Positions 33,651 through 44,456 of a stretch of DNA of 64,000 nucleotides are shown here, piece after piece. The notes below the pieces were generated by a model. That model did not search any database. It was not told the origin of the DNA and saw only the letters and a program-made list of their open reading frames with translations. The DNA lies in the NCBI GenBank assembly GCA_016234745.1, contig JACRAR010000069.1, forward strand, positions 26,998-90,997. Reading direction: 5' to 3'. Within the stretch, counting starts at the first letter, position 1. The number at the start of each line of letters is the position of its first letter. This DNA comes from Betaproteobacteria bacterium (GTDB lineage Bacteria > Pseudomonadota > Gammaproteobacteria > Burkholderiales > Rhodocyclaceae). The translations under genes were made by a program, and so were the position numbers.

Positions 33651-36600
33651 ATCGACCGCTGAACATCCTCGTCATCGAAGACGCTCCCGCCGACTTCCTG
33701 CTGTTGGAGCTCCATCTGCGCCGGAATGGCCTGAAAGCCGAGTGTCGGCGCATCGATACCGCTGCGGAGCTGGATACCGCGTTGCAGGCCTACTGGGATG
33801 TGGTACTTGCGGATTACAACGTGCCGGGCATGGATTTCCGTCAGGCCTTGCAACGCATCCGGGCGCATCGTCCCGATCTGCCGGTTATCATGGTGTCCGG
33901 CAGCGTGGGCGAGGAAACTGCCGTGGAGTTGCTGCACCTCGGCATAAGCGATTTTGTCCTCAAGGACCACTTGACCCGGCTGCTGCCGGCCATCCGGCGC
34001 GCACTCGGTGAGGCAAAGGAACACCGAGTCCGCCAGGCCGCTGAAGCGGCGCTGCGGGAGAATCAGGCGGCCAGCCTCGAAGAGCAACGCCGGGCCAGGC
34101 TGGCAGCGCTGAACCTGATGGAGGATGCGCTCGCCGCCCGTGCCCGTACCGAGGCGGCTCATGACGCACTGCGCGAATCAGAGATGAAGTATCGCCTGCT
34201 GGCGGAAAATTCTGCCGATTGGATTTTCTGGGCGGAGCCAAGTGGCCGCTTCAAATATGTGTCGCCTGCCTGCAAGCAAATTTCCGGCTATGCGCCGGAA
34301 GATTTCCTGGCCGATGCCGGCCTGATATTGCGTCTGGTTCATGCGGACGACCGCGCCGCGTATCGGACACACATCCAAACCGCTGTCGATGCCGACGATT
34401 TCGAAATGGACTTCCGCCTGGTGGACAAAGACGGCAAGGTTCGCTGGCTCGCACACCATTGCATGCCCCTCCACGATGCGAGCGGGCAATGCCTCGGCCG
34501 TCGCGGCACCAACCGCGACATCACCGGCCGCAAACTGGCCGAGGAACAGTTGCGCAAGCTCTCGCGCGCCGTCGAGCAGAGTCCTGAGAGTATCGTCATT
34601 ACTGACCTTGAGGCCCGGATCGAGTACGTGAACCAGGCCTTCCTGCAAGTCACCGGCTACCAGCGCAAGGAAGTAATCGGCCAGAACTCGAAAGTCCTGC
34701 AATCCGGCAAGACGCCGCCTGAAACCTATACCGCACTGTGGCGGGCGCTCACCAGGGGCGAATCCTGGAAGGGCGAATTCCTCAACAAGCGCAAGGACGG
34801 CAGCGAATACGACGAGTTCGCGATCATCACGCCGATTCGTCAGGAGGACGGCCGCATCACTCACTACATTGCAGTCAAGGAGGACATCACCGAGAAGAAG
34901 AAGCTGGGCAAGGAATTGGATAGCCATCGCCACCATCTGGAAGAGTTGGTGAGAGTTCGGACGACAGAACTGGAAGCGGCTCAACAAAAGGCTGAAGTGG
35001 CCAACCGGGCGAAGAGCGCCTTCCTCGCCAACATGAGCCACGAGATCCGCACACCGATGAACGCCATCATTGGACTGACCCATCTCTTGCGGCGCACCGG
35101 GGCGACGCCGGAGCAGGCCTTGCGCCTGGAAAAGATCGATGGCGCCGCTAAGCATCTGCTGTCGATCATCAACGATATCCTCGACATCTCCAAGATCGAG
35201 GCGGGTCGTCTGCAGCTCGAAAGCGCGGATTTCTCCCTCTCTGCCATCCTCGACAATATCGCCTCCATCATCGGCGAGGCGGCGCGGGACAAGGGCTTGC
35301 TGATCGAAATCGACCGCGATGCCGTTCCCCCGTGGCTGCGCGGCGATCAGACGCGACTGCGCCAGGCGCTGCTCAACTATGCCAGCAACGCCGTCAAATT
35401 CACCGAACATGGTTCCATCGTGCTGCGCGCCAGAGTGCTGGAAGACAGCGGCGATAAATTGCTGATGCGCTTCGAGGTGGCAGACACCGGTATCGGCATC
35501 GCTCCCGAGCAGATGGCTCGACTGTTCCAGTCCTTCGAACAGGCCGACAGTACGACCACACGCAAGTATGGCGGCACCGGCCTTGGCCTCGCCATCACCC
35601 GGCAACTGGCGCGTCTGATGGGCGGAGAAGTCGGCGCTGACAGCACGCCGGGGGCAGGCAGCACCTTCTGGTTCACCGCACGCGTTGAACGCGGCCACGG
35701 CACTCTGCCCAGCGCGGCAGCGGCCACTGCAGCAGTGGATGCGGAAGCGCTATGGACTTTGCAGCACAGTGGGGCAAGGCTCCTGTTGGTGGAAGACGAC
35801 GCGATCAACCGCGAAGTGGCGCTGGAGATGCTGCGTGGTACCGGGTTGACGGTGGACGCGGCGGCCGACGGCCGGGAGGCGCTGGACAAGGTGCGCGCCA
35901 CGGTCTACGACTTGATCCTGATGGACATGCAGATGCCGCACATGGACGGCCTCGAAGCTACCGGTGCCATTCGCGCCTTGCCGGGCTGGGAGACGAAGCC
36001 GATACTGGCGATGACGGCCAATGCCTTCGCCGAAGACCGACGTGCATGCGAAGCGGCGGGCATGAATGACTTCGTCGCAAAACCCGTGGAACCGGCCTTG
36101 CTCTATGCGGCTCTGCTGAAATGGCTGCCGGCCATCAGCGGTTGCGCAACAGCGACGCCGGTCGCAGCGGCTGCCGCGGCGGCTGTGGCAGAGGGTGACG
36201 ACCTGCGTCGCCGCTTGTCGGCGATAGCAGGTCTTGACCTGACGCGCGGATTGTCAATCGTCGGCAACCGGATGGAGAAATATCTCAGGCTGCTGGCCCT
36301 GTTTCTTGATAGCCACGGTGCCGACCCGGAACGCCTGCGCCAGATGCTCGACGCAGATAACTTGCCGAGTATTCAGAAGCTGGCACATGCCCTCAAGGGT
36401 TCGGCGGGCAACCTGGGTGCCGTGCGCGCCAGCGAGGCGGCCAATGCTCTGGTGTCGGCTATCAGCCAGGCAGCGGAACGAGCTGAAACCGCTCGATGCG
36501 CGGAACGCCTGATCGACGAGTTATCGCCCCTGATCGCAGGGATCCGTGACGTGTTGGCGACGGACAGCCCGGCCCCGACGGTAATCGATCCGACCCGCGT

Positions 36601-36820
36601 CGATGAGGTGCTGGCACGGCTCAAGGACCTACTGCAAAAGGGCAACATGGTTGCTAGCGACGTGGCGCGCGAGGAAGAGGCCTTGCTGCGCGGGGCGCTC
36701 GGCAAGGAGGGTGATGCGATATTGCGGCTGATTGCACGTTACGACTACGAGGGGGCACTCTCGATACTGAAGGATCTTGCCGGCATCAAGCGGTCGGACA
36801 ATGGCCGCGTCGCCGGATAA
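33647..36820 (+). CDS. Hybrid histidine kinase: receiver-PAS-PAS-HisKA-HATPase-receiver-HPt
   Basis: A 1057-residue soluble phosphorelay kinase. Order: receiver 1 (Asp56 in [10 protein letters not shown]), a coiled coil, PAS (about 178-295), PAS (about 303-418), HisKA (His465 in [10 protein letters not shown]), HATPase (N box [26 protein letters not shown] at 642-650), receiver 2 (Asp760, Lys812) and HPt (His914 in [13 protein letters not shown]). There is no membrane segment, so input may come from the coupled membrane sensor or through the N-terminal receiver. It is the last gene of the ATGA-linked cassette and a plausible phosphodonor for the receiver-EAL protein at 29072. Confidence 0.93.
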   Translation: MNRPLNILVIEDAPADFLLLELHLRRNGLKAECRRIDTAAELDTALQAYWDVVLADYNVPGMDFRQALQRIRAHRPDLPVIMVSGSVGEETAVELLHLGISDFVLKDHLTRLLPAIRRALGEAKEHRVRQAAEAALRENQAASLEEQRRARLAALNLMEDALAARARTEAAHDALRESEMKYRLLAENSADWIFWAEPSGRFKYVSPACKQISGYAPEDFLADAGLILRLVHADDRAAYRTHIQTAVDADDFEMDFRLVDKDGKVRWLAHHCMPLHDASGQCLGRRGTNRDITGRKLAEEQLRKLSRAVEQSPESIVITDLEARIEYVNQAFLQVTGYQRKEVIGQNSKVLQSGKTPPETYTALWRALTRGESWKGEFLNKRKDGSEYDEFAIITPIRQEDGRITHYIAVKEDITEKKKLGKELDSHRHHLEELVRVRTTELEAAQQKAEVANRAKSAFLANMSHEIRTPMNAIIGLTHLLRRTGATPEQALRLEKIDGAAKHLLSIINDILDISKIEAGRLQLESADFSLSAILDNIASIIGEAARDKGLLIEIDRDAVPPWLRGDQTRLRQALLNYASNAVKFTEHGSIVLRARVLEDSGDKLLMRFEVADTGIGIAPEQMARLFQSFEQADSTTTRKYGGTGLGLAITRQLARLMGGEVGADSTPGAGSTFWFTARVERGHGTLPSAAAATAAVDAEALWTLQHSGARLLLVEDDAINREVALEMLRGTGLTVDAAADGREALDKVRATVYDLILMDMQMPHMDGLEATGAIRALPGWETKPILAMTANAFAEDRRACEAAGMNDFVAKPVEPALLYAALLKWLPAISGCATATPVAAAAAAAVAEGDDLRRRLSAIAGLDLTRGLSIVGNRMEKYLRLLALFLDSHGADPERLRQMLDADNLPSIQKLAHALKGSAGNLGAVRASEAANALVSAISQAAERAETARCAERLIDELSPLIAGIRDVLATDSPAPTVIDPTRVDEVLARLKDLLQKGNMVASDVAREEEALLRGALGKEGDAILRLIARYDYEGALSILKDLAGIKRSDNGRVAG

Positions 36821-36885
36821 GCGTCAAACAGCCATGCGTTGGGCGGGTGTTTATCCTGCAATTGGCAAGGCTTGCTTCCCCTGCG

Positions 36886-37722
36886 TCACTCTTCAGGAAA
36901 GTCGGTCGCCAGCGCCAGGTCGCGCCAACGGTCAAGTTCGGCAGCGAAGTCCTTGAGCTTGCCGCGCACCGTGTCATTGGCGACGCGCCCCAGAACCAGG
37001 TGCAGGGGCGCCTGCGGCGCCTCGACCGCAGCAATGATCGCCGCCACGGCCCGCAGCGGATCGCCCGGCTGCTTGCCGCTATAACTCTGGATGGCATTGC
37101 GGCGCGCGCCGGCAGTCGCGGCATAGTCGGCGATCGGGGACTGCGTGGTTTTCAGGGAGCGCCCGGCCCAGTCCGTTCGAAATGGGCCCGGCGCGACGAT
37201 GGTGACCTTGATGCCGAGCGGCGCCACTTCCTTGGCAAGCGCTTCGGACATGCCTTCGACGGCGAACTTGGTGGCGTTGTAGTAGCCGATGCCGGGAAAA
37301 CCGATCAGGCCCGCCATCGAGGTGACATTGACGATATGTCCGCTGCGCCGTTGCCGCATGCCGGGCAGCGCCGTCTTGGTCAGGCTGACCAGGCCGAAGA
37401 AGTTGGTTTCGAACATGGCGCGAACTTCCTCGTCCTCGCCTTCCTCGACCGCGGCGAGATACCCGTAGCCGGCGTTGTTGACCAGCACGTCGATGCGGCC
37501 GAAACGTTCTTCCGCCAAGGCGACGGCACCCTTCACCTGCGCCGGGTCATTGACATCCAGGGGGACGATCAGACATTCCGTGTCATCGGCAAATTCGTCC
37601 AGGGTCGCGATAGCGCGCGCGGTAACCACGACACGTTCGCCGCGGCGGCGCACGGCGCGCACCAATTCGCGGCCGATGCCCGTGGAGCAACCGGAAATCA
37701 GCCAGACTTTGTTCTCAGACAT
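36886..37722 (-). CDS. SDR-family oxidoreductase
   Basis: A 278-residue classical short-chain dehydrogenase. The cofactor site GCSTGIGRELV (about 11-21), NNAGYG, the catalytic YNATK (Tyr and Lys four apart) and PGPFRTDW after the active site are all present. The ATG at 37722 is chosen because it is preceded by AGAAGGA and gives the normal N-terminus MSENKVWLISG; a longer frame adds unconserved residues. Substrate unknown. It converges with the hybrid kinase gene. Confidence 0.9.
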   Translation of the reverse strand: MSENKVWLISGCSTGIGRELVRAVRRRGERVVVTARAIATLDEFADDTECLIVPLDVNDPAQVKGAVALAEERFGRIDVLVNNAGYGYLAAVEEGEDEEVRAMFETNFFGLVSLTKTALPGMRQRRSGHIVNVTSMAGLIGFPGIGYYNATKFAVEGMSEALAKEVAPLGIKVTIVAPGPFRTDWAGRSLKTTQSPIADYAATAGARRNAIQSYSGKQPGDPLRAVAAIIAAVEAPQAPLHLVLGRVANDTVRGKLKDFAAELDRWRDLALATDFPEE

Positions 37723-38147
37723 GCAATCGTTCCTTCTCTGAGGAGTCACAGGACGCGTTCGAATATTGCTGGACCGGTAGTTTAACTCCGGCAATTCAAA
37801 GAGAACCGACTGGAGAGCTGGGATCGTCGCTGGCCCGTGGTCTCGCTTCAGCTCCCGGTGCGGGGAAGCGCACATATCGCCGAATCGAGACCGCGTGCCA
37901 GCGCCAGAATCCGCCCGGGTTCAAAGTGTCGGCTACCCGGACTTCATGATCGATATTACAGCGCAGTGCGGCGATGGATTATATGGTGCTGGTGACCGGC
38001 GGCCAACGGCCATCACCGGACGGCCAGAAGCAAATCAAAGCCATCATTTGAGCGCCCGTTAACCAGCAACAACCAGCCACTGAAAAGAAGTACCAAAATT
38101 CCGGATGGGAGTACCATTGCCAGCAAAGGTTACAGAAGGCGATTCAG
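37723..38147. other. Intergenic region without recognised gene
   Basis: About 425 bases between the SDR gene and a small hypothetical gene. I see no convincing coding frame, RNA gene or strong inverted repeat here. The left part probably carries the SDR promoter. Base composition becomes less GC-rich to the right, where the lower-GC island begins. Confidence 0.5.
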
Positions 38148-38381
38148 TTGATCAAATCAATCACCTTGCCACAATCCAATATACATATGATTCCTCTTCC
38201 ACGTTCCGAAAAAGATGACATCTTGTTATGGCACGATGGGTTTTGGTGTTTTAGAGAAGAGTTGAGTCCGGCTTTCCTGCGCGATGAAAACTATCGTGTA
38301 ATCTTGTGCAACAGCGACGAATGGTTAGCGATAATTACAAAGAACAAAGCCATCCCCCCCCCGCAGAATGATGGAGATTAG
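38148..38381 (+). CDS. Small hypothetical protein
   Basis: A 77-codon frame with a TTG start preceded at eight bases by AGAAGG; an internal ATG at 38187 (starting MIPLPRSEKDDILLWHDGFW) lacks a ribosome-binding site. The sequence has an aromatic core DDILLWHDGFWCFREEL and an EWLAII end, resembling short hypothetical proteins seen in other proteobacteria, but no function is known. The codon use is AT-richer than the neighbours. It converges on the PIN-like gene with about 250 bases between, in which I see nothing. Confidence 0.45.
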   Translation: MIKSITLPQSNIHMIPLPRSEKDDILLWHDGFWCFREELSPAFLRDENYRVILCNSDEWLAIITKNKAIPPPQNDGD

Positions 38382-38634
38382 TTCTGGAAAAGAACTTCAC
38401 TGGCGACTTTGTGGATGCGAGATCGAGCATTCAATGGTCTCTGCTCGGCCAGGTGCGGACGTAGCCGCCCTAAAAAATCGATCTGATCGAACGGCCGGTA
38501 ACTCATCAGATACCTGCTGTTCGGCCCTGTAGGTGCTCGGCCAGCTCATCGGCCTAATCAGCCCCCCGATCTGCTAAGCGTCCACCCTGGGGTGGCCAGT
38601 TATGGTAGCTACGCCCACACCTTGAGCTGGCCTT

Positions 38635-39861
38635 TCAGAAGCGACGAGGTGTCTCCACATCAGCTACCGCTCGCATGAAATCGGCATTGGAAATGCGCAA
38701 CGGAGCTAGTATTCCGGAATTCATCCATTGAACCTTTAATGTCTGATCGCTCAAGAAGAATGCATAAGTCTTCTTCTTCGGAAGCTGTGGGCGCTCAATG
38801 CACGGCATTAGAGTGATGTAAGCGTTCTTGTCTCCATGCCGAACGGTGTTTCGCCCAAATGTTGTTTCTTTGATAGATAGCAACTGCCGCATTTCTTCCA
38901 TGCCTGCCCACCACATGCCGCTTCCTCCGGCTTCTGGCGCTATGACATGTATAAGTCTGTTTGTTGGATGCTCGGGTAGCAAATAGCCTAGGTGGTGCGG
39001 TCTTTCAACAGCGAAGCTTGCGTGCTTGTCGAGCAAAAGCGGATCGAGATCTTCGTAATTACCTAAACAGTACTTAGTTCCATATCGATTTGCGTTCTCA
39101 ATATAGTCATCGGCCAATCTAAATGATGCGTAATCGTCTCGTAGCAACGATGTCAGTTTATAGAATTGGTCGAATATATCGGCATCGAAACTGAGCAAAA
39201 CTACGTCCCTTTGGTTGATGAGGCTGTGGATCACTGCGGTTACCACCGTGACCTCATCAGTAAACCTATTGTTGGGATCGCCTTTGTTAGCGAGCCGCGT
39301 TGCTCTTGGACTCAGAAACGCTTGCTTGTACAGTTCTGCACGTTCGCGACCGATGGGCATTCTCCCATGGCGCTCATTGAACTCTCTAATGAATGGCCTA
39401 AGTACCGTTTTTCGAATATGTAGCAGAGTGACGTAGTAGATTATCGCTCTCCGGTAGTCAGACAGCCCATGGTAGTCAAATACTTCAATCGCAGTAGTTA
39501 ACTGGCCCCTGTCGAAAATAAGATCAAGCAGTTCGCGCGCTACTTGAGATGGCGCCGGCCTAGCACGAAAATCTAAGAGCTCGCTCACTGCTTCGGCAAC
39601 GACAAAGACCTTTCTGTGTTTCAAGAGAGATTTAACTAACGAAAGACGCGGGGCGGCGAATATATTGGTATCGCAAAAGACATCTACGTCTTTATCGAGT
39701 ATTGGCAATTTGGCAAGGACTTTCTCGCCGTTGATCCCATCACTTAGGCGATAGTTGAAGTAGTGAAACCGAAGAGCGCTTCTCGCCACAATACCGTTGT
39801 CCGCATGCAACAGGTTAAGAGCTCTTTTCGAACGAAAATATTCGTCTACTGGGTTCTTCAT
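38635..39861 (-). CDS. PIN-domain-like protein of unknown function
   Basis: A protein of about 408 residues. The first 240 residues show a PIN-nuclease-like layout of acidic residues: Asp64 in VDVFCDTNIFAAP, Glu90 and Glu94 in VVAEAVSELLDF, Asp202/Glu203 in RFTDEVTVVTAVIH, and Asp226 in VVLLSFDADIF. PIN domains are metal-dependent RNases. The C-terminal 170 residues match no family I recognise. GC content is visibly lower than in flanking genes, suggesting horizontal acquisition. The ATG at 39861 has no ribosome-binding site; a TTG at 39927 would extend the protein to 430 residues. No antitoxin-like gene is adjacent. Confidence 0.65.
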   Translation of the reverse strand: MKNPVDEYFRSKRALNLLHADNGIVARSALRFHYFNYRLSDGINGEKVLAKLPILDKDVDVFCDTNIFAAPRLSLVKSLLKHRKVFVVAEAVSELLDFRARPAPSQVARELLDLIFDRGQLTTAIEVFDYHGLSDYRRAIIYYVTLLHIRKTVLRPFIREFNERHGRMPIGRERAELYKQAFLSPRATRLANKGDPNNRFTDEVTVVTAVIHSLINQRDVVLLSFDADIFDQFYKLTSLLRDDYASFRLADDYIENANRYGTKYCLGNYEDLDPLLLDKHASFAVERPHHLGYLLPEHPTNRLIHVIAPEAGGSGMWWAGMEEMRQLLSIKETTFGRNTVRHGDKNAYITLMPCIERPQLPKKKTYAFFLSDQTLKVQWMNSGILAPLRISNADFMRAVADVETPRRF

Positions 39862-40328
39862 GAGTGTATTGTCACATGGAGATTCGACGGGGTGAGAAAA
39901 ATAACTGACGTGCTCCCTACTTTCCAAACCAAAGTGAAGTCGATAAATTCCGTTCTCGAGAGAAAACCCAGCGACTCGAATGATGGCAAGCCGACATGCT
40001 GTCCGACGACCAATTCTCGTGGGCGGCAGCTATATGATTAGTAAGCCGCCTTAGGGCTTGCCCATATCATGAGGCGGCAATGGGCGCAAAGGCGCCACCG
40101 ACTATTCCATCCGCTGATCATACGCCAGCGCAAATCCACCTCACTACAACAAACAATAGCCATCACAAAGTCTGAATCTGCATTTTTCTCAAAAGAAGCA
40201 CCGAGGGTCAAAACAGGAGGTCCGGGGAATTTGACCGACCGATATGTGCGCTGTCTGCACCGGGAGGGCGGACAAATTCCCCGGACCTCCTGCGCTCACC
40301 TGGCGCAATTTTCAAGCGCGCCTCTGAA
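39862..40328. other. Intergenic region with large inverted repeat
   Basis: 467 bases between the PIN-like gene and hemF. Open frames here do not look like real genes. The only strong structure is the 20-bp-arm inverted repeat at 40214-40292. The part next to the PIN-like gene is low in GC and may contain its promoter. Confidence 0.5.
40214..40292 (-). repeat. Inverted repeat with 20-bp arms downstream of hemF
   Basis: CAGGAGGTCCGGGGAATTTG at 40214-40233 is perfectly complementary to 40273-40292, separated by 39 bases. Read in the direction of hemF transcription the stem is followed by TTTTGA, so it could act as a terminator, though the loop is unusually long. A second, mutually exclusive 7-bp stem (GGTCAAA at 40206-40212 with TTTGACC at 40230-40236) overlaps the left arm. 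It could instead be the footprint of a small mobile element. Confidence 0.6.
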
Positions 40329-41225
40329 TCAAACCCAATCGCGCGGGACGAGAAAATCCGTGTACAACTTTTCTTCCGCACTGCCTGCTTCCGGGTGCCA
40401 GTCGTACCGCCATTTGACGAGCGGCGGTAGCGACATCAGGATCGATTCGGTACGCCCGCCCGATTGCAGACCGAACAAGGTGCCGCGATCCCAGACCAGG
40501 TTGAACTCGACATAGCGTCCGCGCCGATAGGCCTGGAAATCGCGTTCGCGCTCACCATAGGGAAAGTCCTTGCGGCGCTCGAGCAGCGGCACATAGGCCG
40601 CGAGGAAACTGTCGCCGACGCTGCGCGCCAACGCAAAACATTGCTCAAAGCCGCCCTGGTTGAGATCGTCGAAAAAAATCCCGCCGATGCCGCGCGGCTC
40701 ATTGCGGTGCTTGAGGAAGAAATAGCGGTCGCACCATTCCTTGTAGCGCTGATGCAGGTCGTTGCCGAAAGGCATCAGCGCCTGCTTGCACACCGAATGA
40801 AAATGGCGCGCGTCTTCCTCGAAACCATAATATGGGGTCAGATCCATGCCGCCGCCGAACCACCACGCCGATTCCTCGCCGGGCCGGGTCGCAACGAAGC
40901 AGCGCACGTTCATGTGGCTGGTCGGGCAATACGGATTGCGCGGATGCAAGACCAACGAGACGCCCATGGCCTCCCAGGCGCGACCGGCCAGCTCGGGGCG
41001 CTGCGCCGTCGCCGAGACCGGCATCGCGTCACCGACCACATGGGAGAAGTTGACGCCGCCGCGCTCGAAGAAGTTGCCTTCCTCGATGAGACGCGTGATG
41101 CCACCGCCGCCCTGGGGCCTATCCCACGCATCCTGCAGAAAATTCTGGCCGTCGAAGGCTTCGAGCGCCGCGACGATGCGCGCCTGCAATCCGGTCAGGT
41201 ACTCCTTGACGCTGCCAATATCCAT
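40329..41225 (-). CDS. hemF: Coproporphyrinogen III oxidase, aerobic
   Basis: Oxygen-dependent conversion of coproporphyrinogen III to protoporphyrinogen IX in heme synthesis. The 298-residue length is typical. Conserved segments: [25 protein letters not shown] near the N-terminus, [57 protein letters not shown] and [31 protein letters not shown]. Last gene of the dusB-fis-purH-purD-hemF run. Confidence 0.97.
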   Translation of the reverse strand: MDIGSVKEYLTGLQARIVAALEAFDGQNFLQDAWDRPQGGGGITRLIEEGNFFERGGVNFSHVVGDAMPVSATAQRPELAGRAWEAMGVSLVLHPRNPYCPTSHMNVRCFVATRPGEESAWWFGGGMDLTPYYGFEEDARHFHSVCKQALMPFGNDLHQRYKEWCDRYFFLKHRNEPRGIGGIFFDDLNQGGFEQCFALARSVGDSFLAAYVPLLERRKDFPYGERERDFQAYRRGRYVEFNLVWDRGTLFGLQSGGRTESILMSLPPLVKWRYDWHPEAGSAEEKLYTDFLVPRDWV

Positions 41226-41243
41226 TTTGAGATGGCGCAGCGC

Positions 41244-42518
41244 TCAGCCGCGCTTGGCGATGGCGCGATAACCAATGTCGCGCCGCATCTGCATGCCATC
41301 GAAGCGGATCGGCTGGGCGACTTCATAGGCGCGCTTCTGCGCGGCACGCACGTTGTCGCCGAGTGCCGTGACGCACAGGACTCGGCCTCCGGCAGTCACT
41401 GTCTGGCCATTGCTTTGCGCCGTGCCAGCATGGAAGACATGCGCATCCTCTTCGGTCTTGGGCAAGGCATGGATCACGTCACCCTTGCGCGGTGCATCCG
41501 GATAGCCCGCAGCCGCCATCACCACGCCCAGCGCAACGCGCCGGTCCCAGTCGGCTTCCACCCGGTCGAGACGACCATCGATGGCGGCATCCACCAATGA
41601 CAGCAGATCACTCTTCAAGCGCAACATGATCGGCTGGGTCTCCGGGTCGCCCAGGCGGCAATTGAATTCGATCACGCGCGGCGAGCCGTCCGGCATGATC
41701 ATCAGGCCGGCATAGAGAAAGCCGGTATACACGATGCCGTCCCTGGCCATGCCCTGCAGGGTCGGCATGATGATTTCGCGCATCACCTGCGCATGCACTT
41801 TCGGAGTCACCACCGGCGCCGGCGAGTAGGCGCCCATGCCGCCGGTATTCGGTCCCTGGTCGCCGTCCTTGAGGCGCTTGTGATCCTGGCTGGTCGCCAA
41901 GGGCAGGGCATGCTGGCCATCGGCCATGACGATGAAGCTGGCTTCCTCGCCGTCGAGAAACTCTTCGATGACGACGCGCGCGCCGGCCTCGCCCATGCGG
42001 TTGTCGCGCAGCATCATGTCGATCGCGGCATGCGCCTCACCCAGCGTCATCGCCACCACCACGCCTTTACCCGCTGCCAGTCCGTCCGCCTTGATGACAA
42101 TCGGCGCACCCTGGCGATCGACGTAGGCGTGGGCCTCAGCGGCGATCGAAAAAGTGGCGTATTGCGCTGTCGGGATGTTGTGCCGCACCATGAAGCGCTT
42201 GGCGAAATCCTTCGAACTTTCGAGTTGCGCCGCCGCCTGGGTCGGTCCGAAGATGCGCAAGCCGGCTTTGCGGAAGGCGTCGACGATGCCCGCTGCCAGG
42301 GGCGCTTCCGGTCCCACGACCGTCGCATAAATCTGCTCGGCCAGGGCATAGGCCACCAACTCGGGAATCCCCGTGATCGGCAGATTCTCGACGCCGTCCT
42401 CGAGTGCCGTGCCGGCATTGCCCGGGGCGACCAGGACCTTCTGCACCAGCGGCGCGCTGGCCAGCCGCCAGGCCAGCGCATGCTCGCGGCCGCCGGAACC
42501 GATGACCAGTAACTTCAT
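41244..42518 (-). CDS. purD: Phosphoribosylamine-glycine ligase (GAR synthetase)
   Basis: Second step of purine synthesis: ATP-dependent ligation of glycine to phosphoribosylamine. The 424-residue ATP-grasp enzyme starts with [17 protein letters not shown] and has [52 protein letters not shown] and [11 protein letters not shown]. Its ATG overlaps the purH stop by one base, so the pair is coupled as in many bacteria. Confidence 0.98.
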   Translation of the reverse strand: MKLLVIGSGGREHALAWRLASAPLVQKVLVAPGNAGTALEDGVENLPITGIPELVAYALAEQIYATVVGPEAPLAAGIVDAFRKAGLRIFGPTQAAAQLESSKDFAKRFMVRHNIPTAQYATFSIAAEAHAYVDRQGAPIVIKADGLAAGKGVVVAMTLGEAHAAIDMMLRDNRMGEAGARVVIEEFLDGEEASFIVMADGQHALPLATSQDHKRLKDGDQGPNTGGMGAYSPAPVVTPKVHAQVMREIIMPTLQGMARDGIVYTGFLYAGLMIMPDGSPRVIEFNCRLGDPETQPIMLRLKSDLLSLVDAAIDGRLDRVEADWDRRVALGVVMAAAGYPDAPRKGDVIHALPKTEEDAHVFHAGTAQSNGQTVTAGGRVLCVTALGDNVRAAQKRAYEVAQPIRFDGMQMRRDIGYRAIAKRG

Positions 42519-44128
42519 CAGTGTCTAAAGTGGCGGAAGCCGGTAAACACCATGGCGATGCTGTGCTCGTCGGCAGCGGCAATCACTTCGGCGTCGCGCA
42601 CCGATCCGCCCGGCTGAATCACGGCGGTGGCCCCGGCTTTGGCCAGCACGTCGAGGCCGTCGCGGAACGGGAAGAAGGCATCCGAAGCCGCGACCGACCC
42701 GCTCACGCTGAGGCCGTTGTTTTCCGACTTGATCGCGGCGATGCGCGCCGAATCGACGCGACTCATCTGTCCCGCGCCGACGCCCACGGTCATGCCATCC
42801 TTGCAGTAAACAATGGCATTCGATTTGACGTATTTGGCCACGCGCCAGGCAAACAGCAGGTCGACCATCTCCTGTGCACTCGGCGCACGCTTGGTGACCA
42901 GCTTCAAGTCGGATTGCGCAATGCGTGCCGCATCGGCCGTCTGCACCAGGAGACCGCCGCCGACGCGCTTGAAATCGAAGGCCGGATTGTTATTGTTCTT
43001 GCCGCCCGCTGCGCGCTGCGGCAAGGCGACGCTGAGCACGCGCAGGTTCTGCTTGGCGGCAAACACCGCCTGGGCTTCGGCGGTGATCTCGGGCGCGATG
43101 ATGACTTCCGCAAACTGGCCGGAGATGGCTTCCGCGGCCTCTTTGTCGATGGCGACATTGAGCGCGATGATGCCGCCGAAGGCGGAAGTCGGATCGGTGC
43201 TGAAGGCTTTGCGATAGGCCTCGACCGCGCTCGCGCCAACCGCCACGCCGCAAGGATTGGCATGCTTGACGATGACGCAGGCCACCGCGTCGCTATCGAA
43301 GGCCTTGACGCATTCCCAGGCCGCATCGGCATCGGCGATGTTGTTGTAGGAGAGTTCCTTGCCCTGCAGCTGGTTGTAACTGGCGATGCTGCCGGCGACT
43401 TCATTGACCACGCCGCGCTCGCGATAGAAAGCGGCTTGCTGGTGCGGATTCTCGCCATAGCGCAGGGTGTCGACCTTGTCGAACGCCAGTTGCAGGCGCT
43501 CCGGGAAAATGTTGCGCTGGTTATCTGCGGTGAGACTGGTGAGGTAATTGGAGATCGCCGAGTCGTAACGCGCGGTATGGGTGAATGCTTTCTTGGCCAG
43601 GGCGAAGCGGGTCGCATAGGACAGCTCGCCGCCATTGGCACGCAGCTCCTCGATGATGCCGGCATAGTCCTCCGGGTCTGTCACCACGCCGACCCCGCCC
43701 TGCTCGTTGCCATGGTTCTTGGCCGCGGCACGCACCATGGTCGGACCGCCGATGTCGATGTTCTCGATCGCATCCGCCAGCGTGCAGTCATGCTTGGCAA
43801 TGGTCTGCTGAAACGGGTAGAGATTCACCACCACCAGGTCGATGCCGGGGATGTCATGCGCCTGCATGGTCTGCAAGTGTTCCGGCAGGTCGCGGCGACC
43901 GAGGATGCCGCCATGCACTTTGGGATGGAGGGTCTTGACGCGGCCGTCGAGCATTTCCGGGAATCCGGTGTAGTCGGACACTTCGGTCACTGCCAGGCCG
44001 GCATCGCGCAACAGCTTGGCGGTACCGCCGGTGGATAACAGCTTGACGCCCAGGCCATGCAAGGCGCGGGCGAAGTCGACAAGGTCGCGTTTGTCGGAAA
44101 CGCTGATCAGGGCTTGGGTCAGTTTCAT
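42518..44128 (-). CDS. purH: Bifunctional AICAR formyltransferase / IMP cyclohydrolase
   Basis: Last two steps of IMP synthesis. The 536-residue protein has the N-terminal IMP cyclohydrolase (methylglyoxal synthase-like) domain ([35 protein letters not shown]) and the C-terminal transformylase domain with [14 protein letters not shown] and the [12 protein letters not shown] and AATDAFFPF-like ([20 protein letters not shown]) segments. It lies downstream of fis with a gap of 94 bases and immediately upstream of purD. Confidence 0.98.
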   Translation of the reverse strand: MKLTQALISVSDKRDLVDFARALHGLGVKLLSTGGTAKLLRDAGLAVTEVSDYTGFPEMLDGRVKTLHPKVHGGILGRRDLPEHLQTMQAHDIPGIDLVVVNLYPFQQTIAKHDCTLADAIENIDIGGPTMVRAAAKNHGNEQGGVGVVTDPEDYAGIIEELRANGGELSYATRFALAKKAFTHTARYDSAISNYLTSLTADNQRNIFPERLQLAFDKVDTLRYGENPHQQAAFYRERGVVNEVAGSIASYNQLQGKELSYNNIADADAAWECVKAFDSDAVACVIVKHANPCGVAVGASAVEAYRKAFSTDPTSAFGGIIALNVAIDKEAAEAISGQFAEVIIAPEITAEAQAVFAAKQNLRVLSVALPQRAAGGKNNNNPAFDFKRVGGGLLVQTADAARIAQSDLKLVTKRAPSAQEMVDLLFAWRVAKYVKSNAIVYCKDGMTVGVGAGQMSRVDSARIAAIKSENNGLSVSGSVAASDAFFPFRDGLDVLAKAGATAVIQPGGSVRDAEVIAAADEHSIAMVFTGFRHFRH

Positions 44129-44222
44129 GTTTAGCCTCGTAGTGAGCGGATGACGCAGGGGCGCTTCCGGGGCACGTTGCTCTTGCGCTTACGAGCGTCC
44201 GCCGCGTTGTTTCAGTTGAAAT

Positions 44223-44456
44223 TCACAGCAGTTGGTATTCGTTGAGCTTGCGGCGCAGAGTGTTGCGATTGATGCCGAGCATGTCGGCGGCAACAGTCTG
44301 GTTCCCGTCTGCATGGCGCATCACGGTTTCGAGCATCGACTGCTCGACATTCCTGAGCACCATGTCATAGATCGGACTCGGACGCTGGCCGTCGAGATCG
44401 CGAAAATAGCGATTCAAGCTGCGGCGGACGCAGTCGGCAATATCGTTGGTATTCAT
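44223..44456 (-). CDS. fis: Fis-family DNA-binding protein
   Basis: A 77-residue nucleoid-associated regulator. The C-terminal helix-turn-helix is the Fis signature (ETVMRHADGNQTVAADMLGINRNTLRRKLNEYQLL). It is shorter at the N-terminus than E. coli Fis (98 residues), as is usual in betaproteobacteria. The start at 44456 overlaps the dusB stop by four bases (44453-44456); the dusB-fis pairing is conserved widely in proteobacteria. Confidence 0.96.
   Translation of the reverse strand: MNTNDIADCVRRSLNRYFRDLDGQRPSPIYDMVLRNVEQSMLETVMRHADGNQTVAADMLGINRNTLRRKLNEYQLL

Noticed and set aside
34178..35698. Minus-strand open frame of 506 codons
   Set aside because: Antisense to the hybrid histidine kinase with intact H, N and G boxes.
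38382..38634. Possible gene or element between the small hypothetical gene and the PIN-like gene
   Set aside because: No frame, repeat or terminator that could be supported was found in these 253 bases.
40069..40515. Plus-strand open frame of 148 codons across the inverted repeat and the end of hemF
   Set aside because: Its second half is antisense to hemF, the first half has no family features, and it spans the strong inverted repeat.
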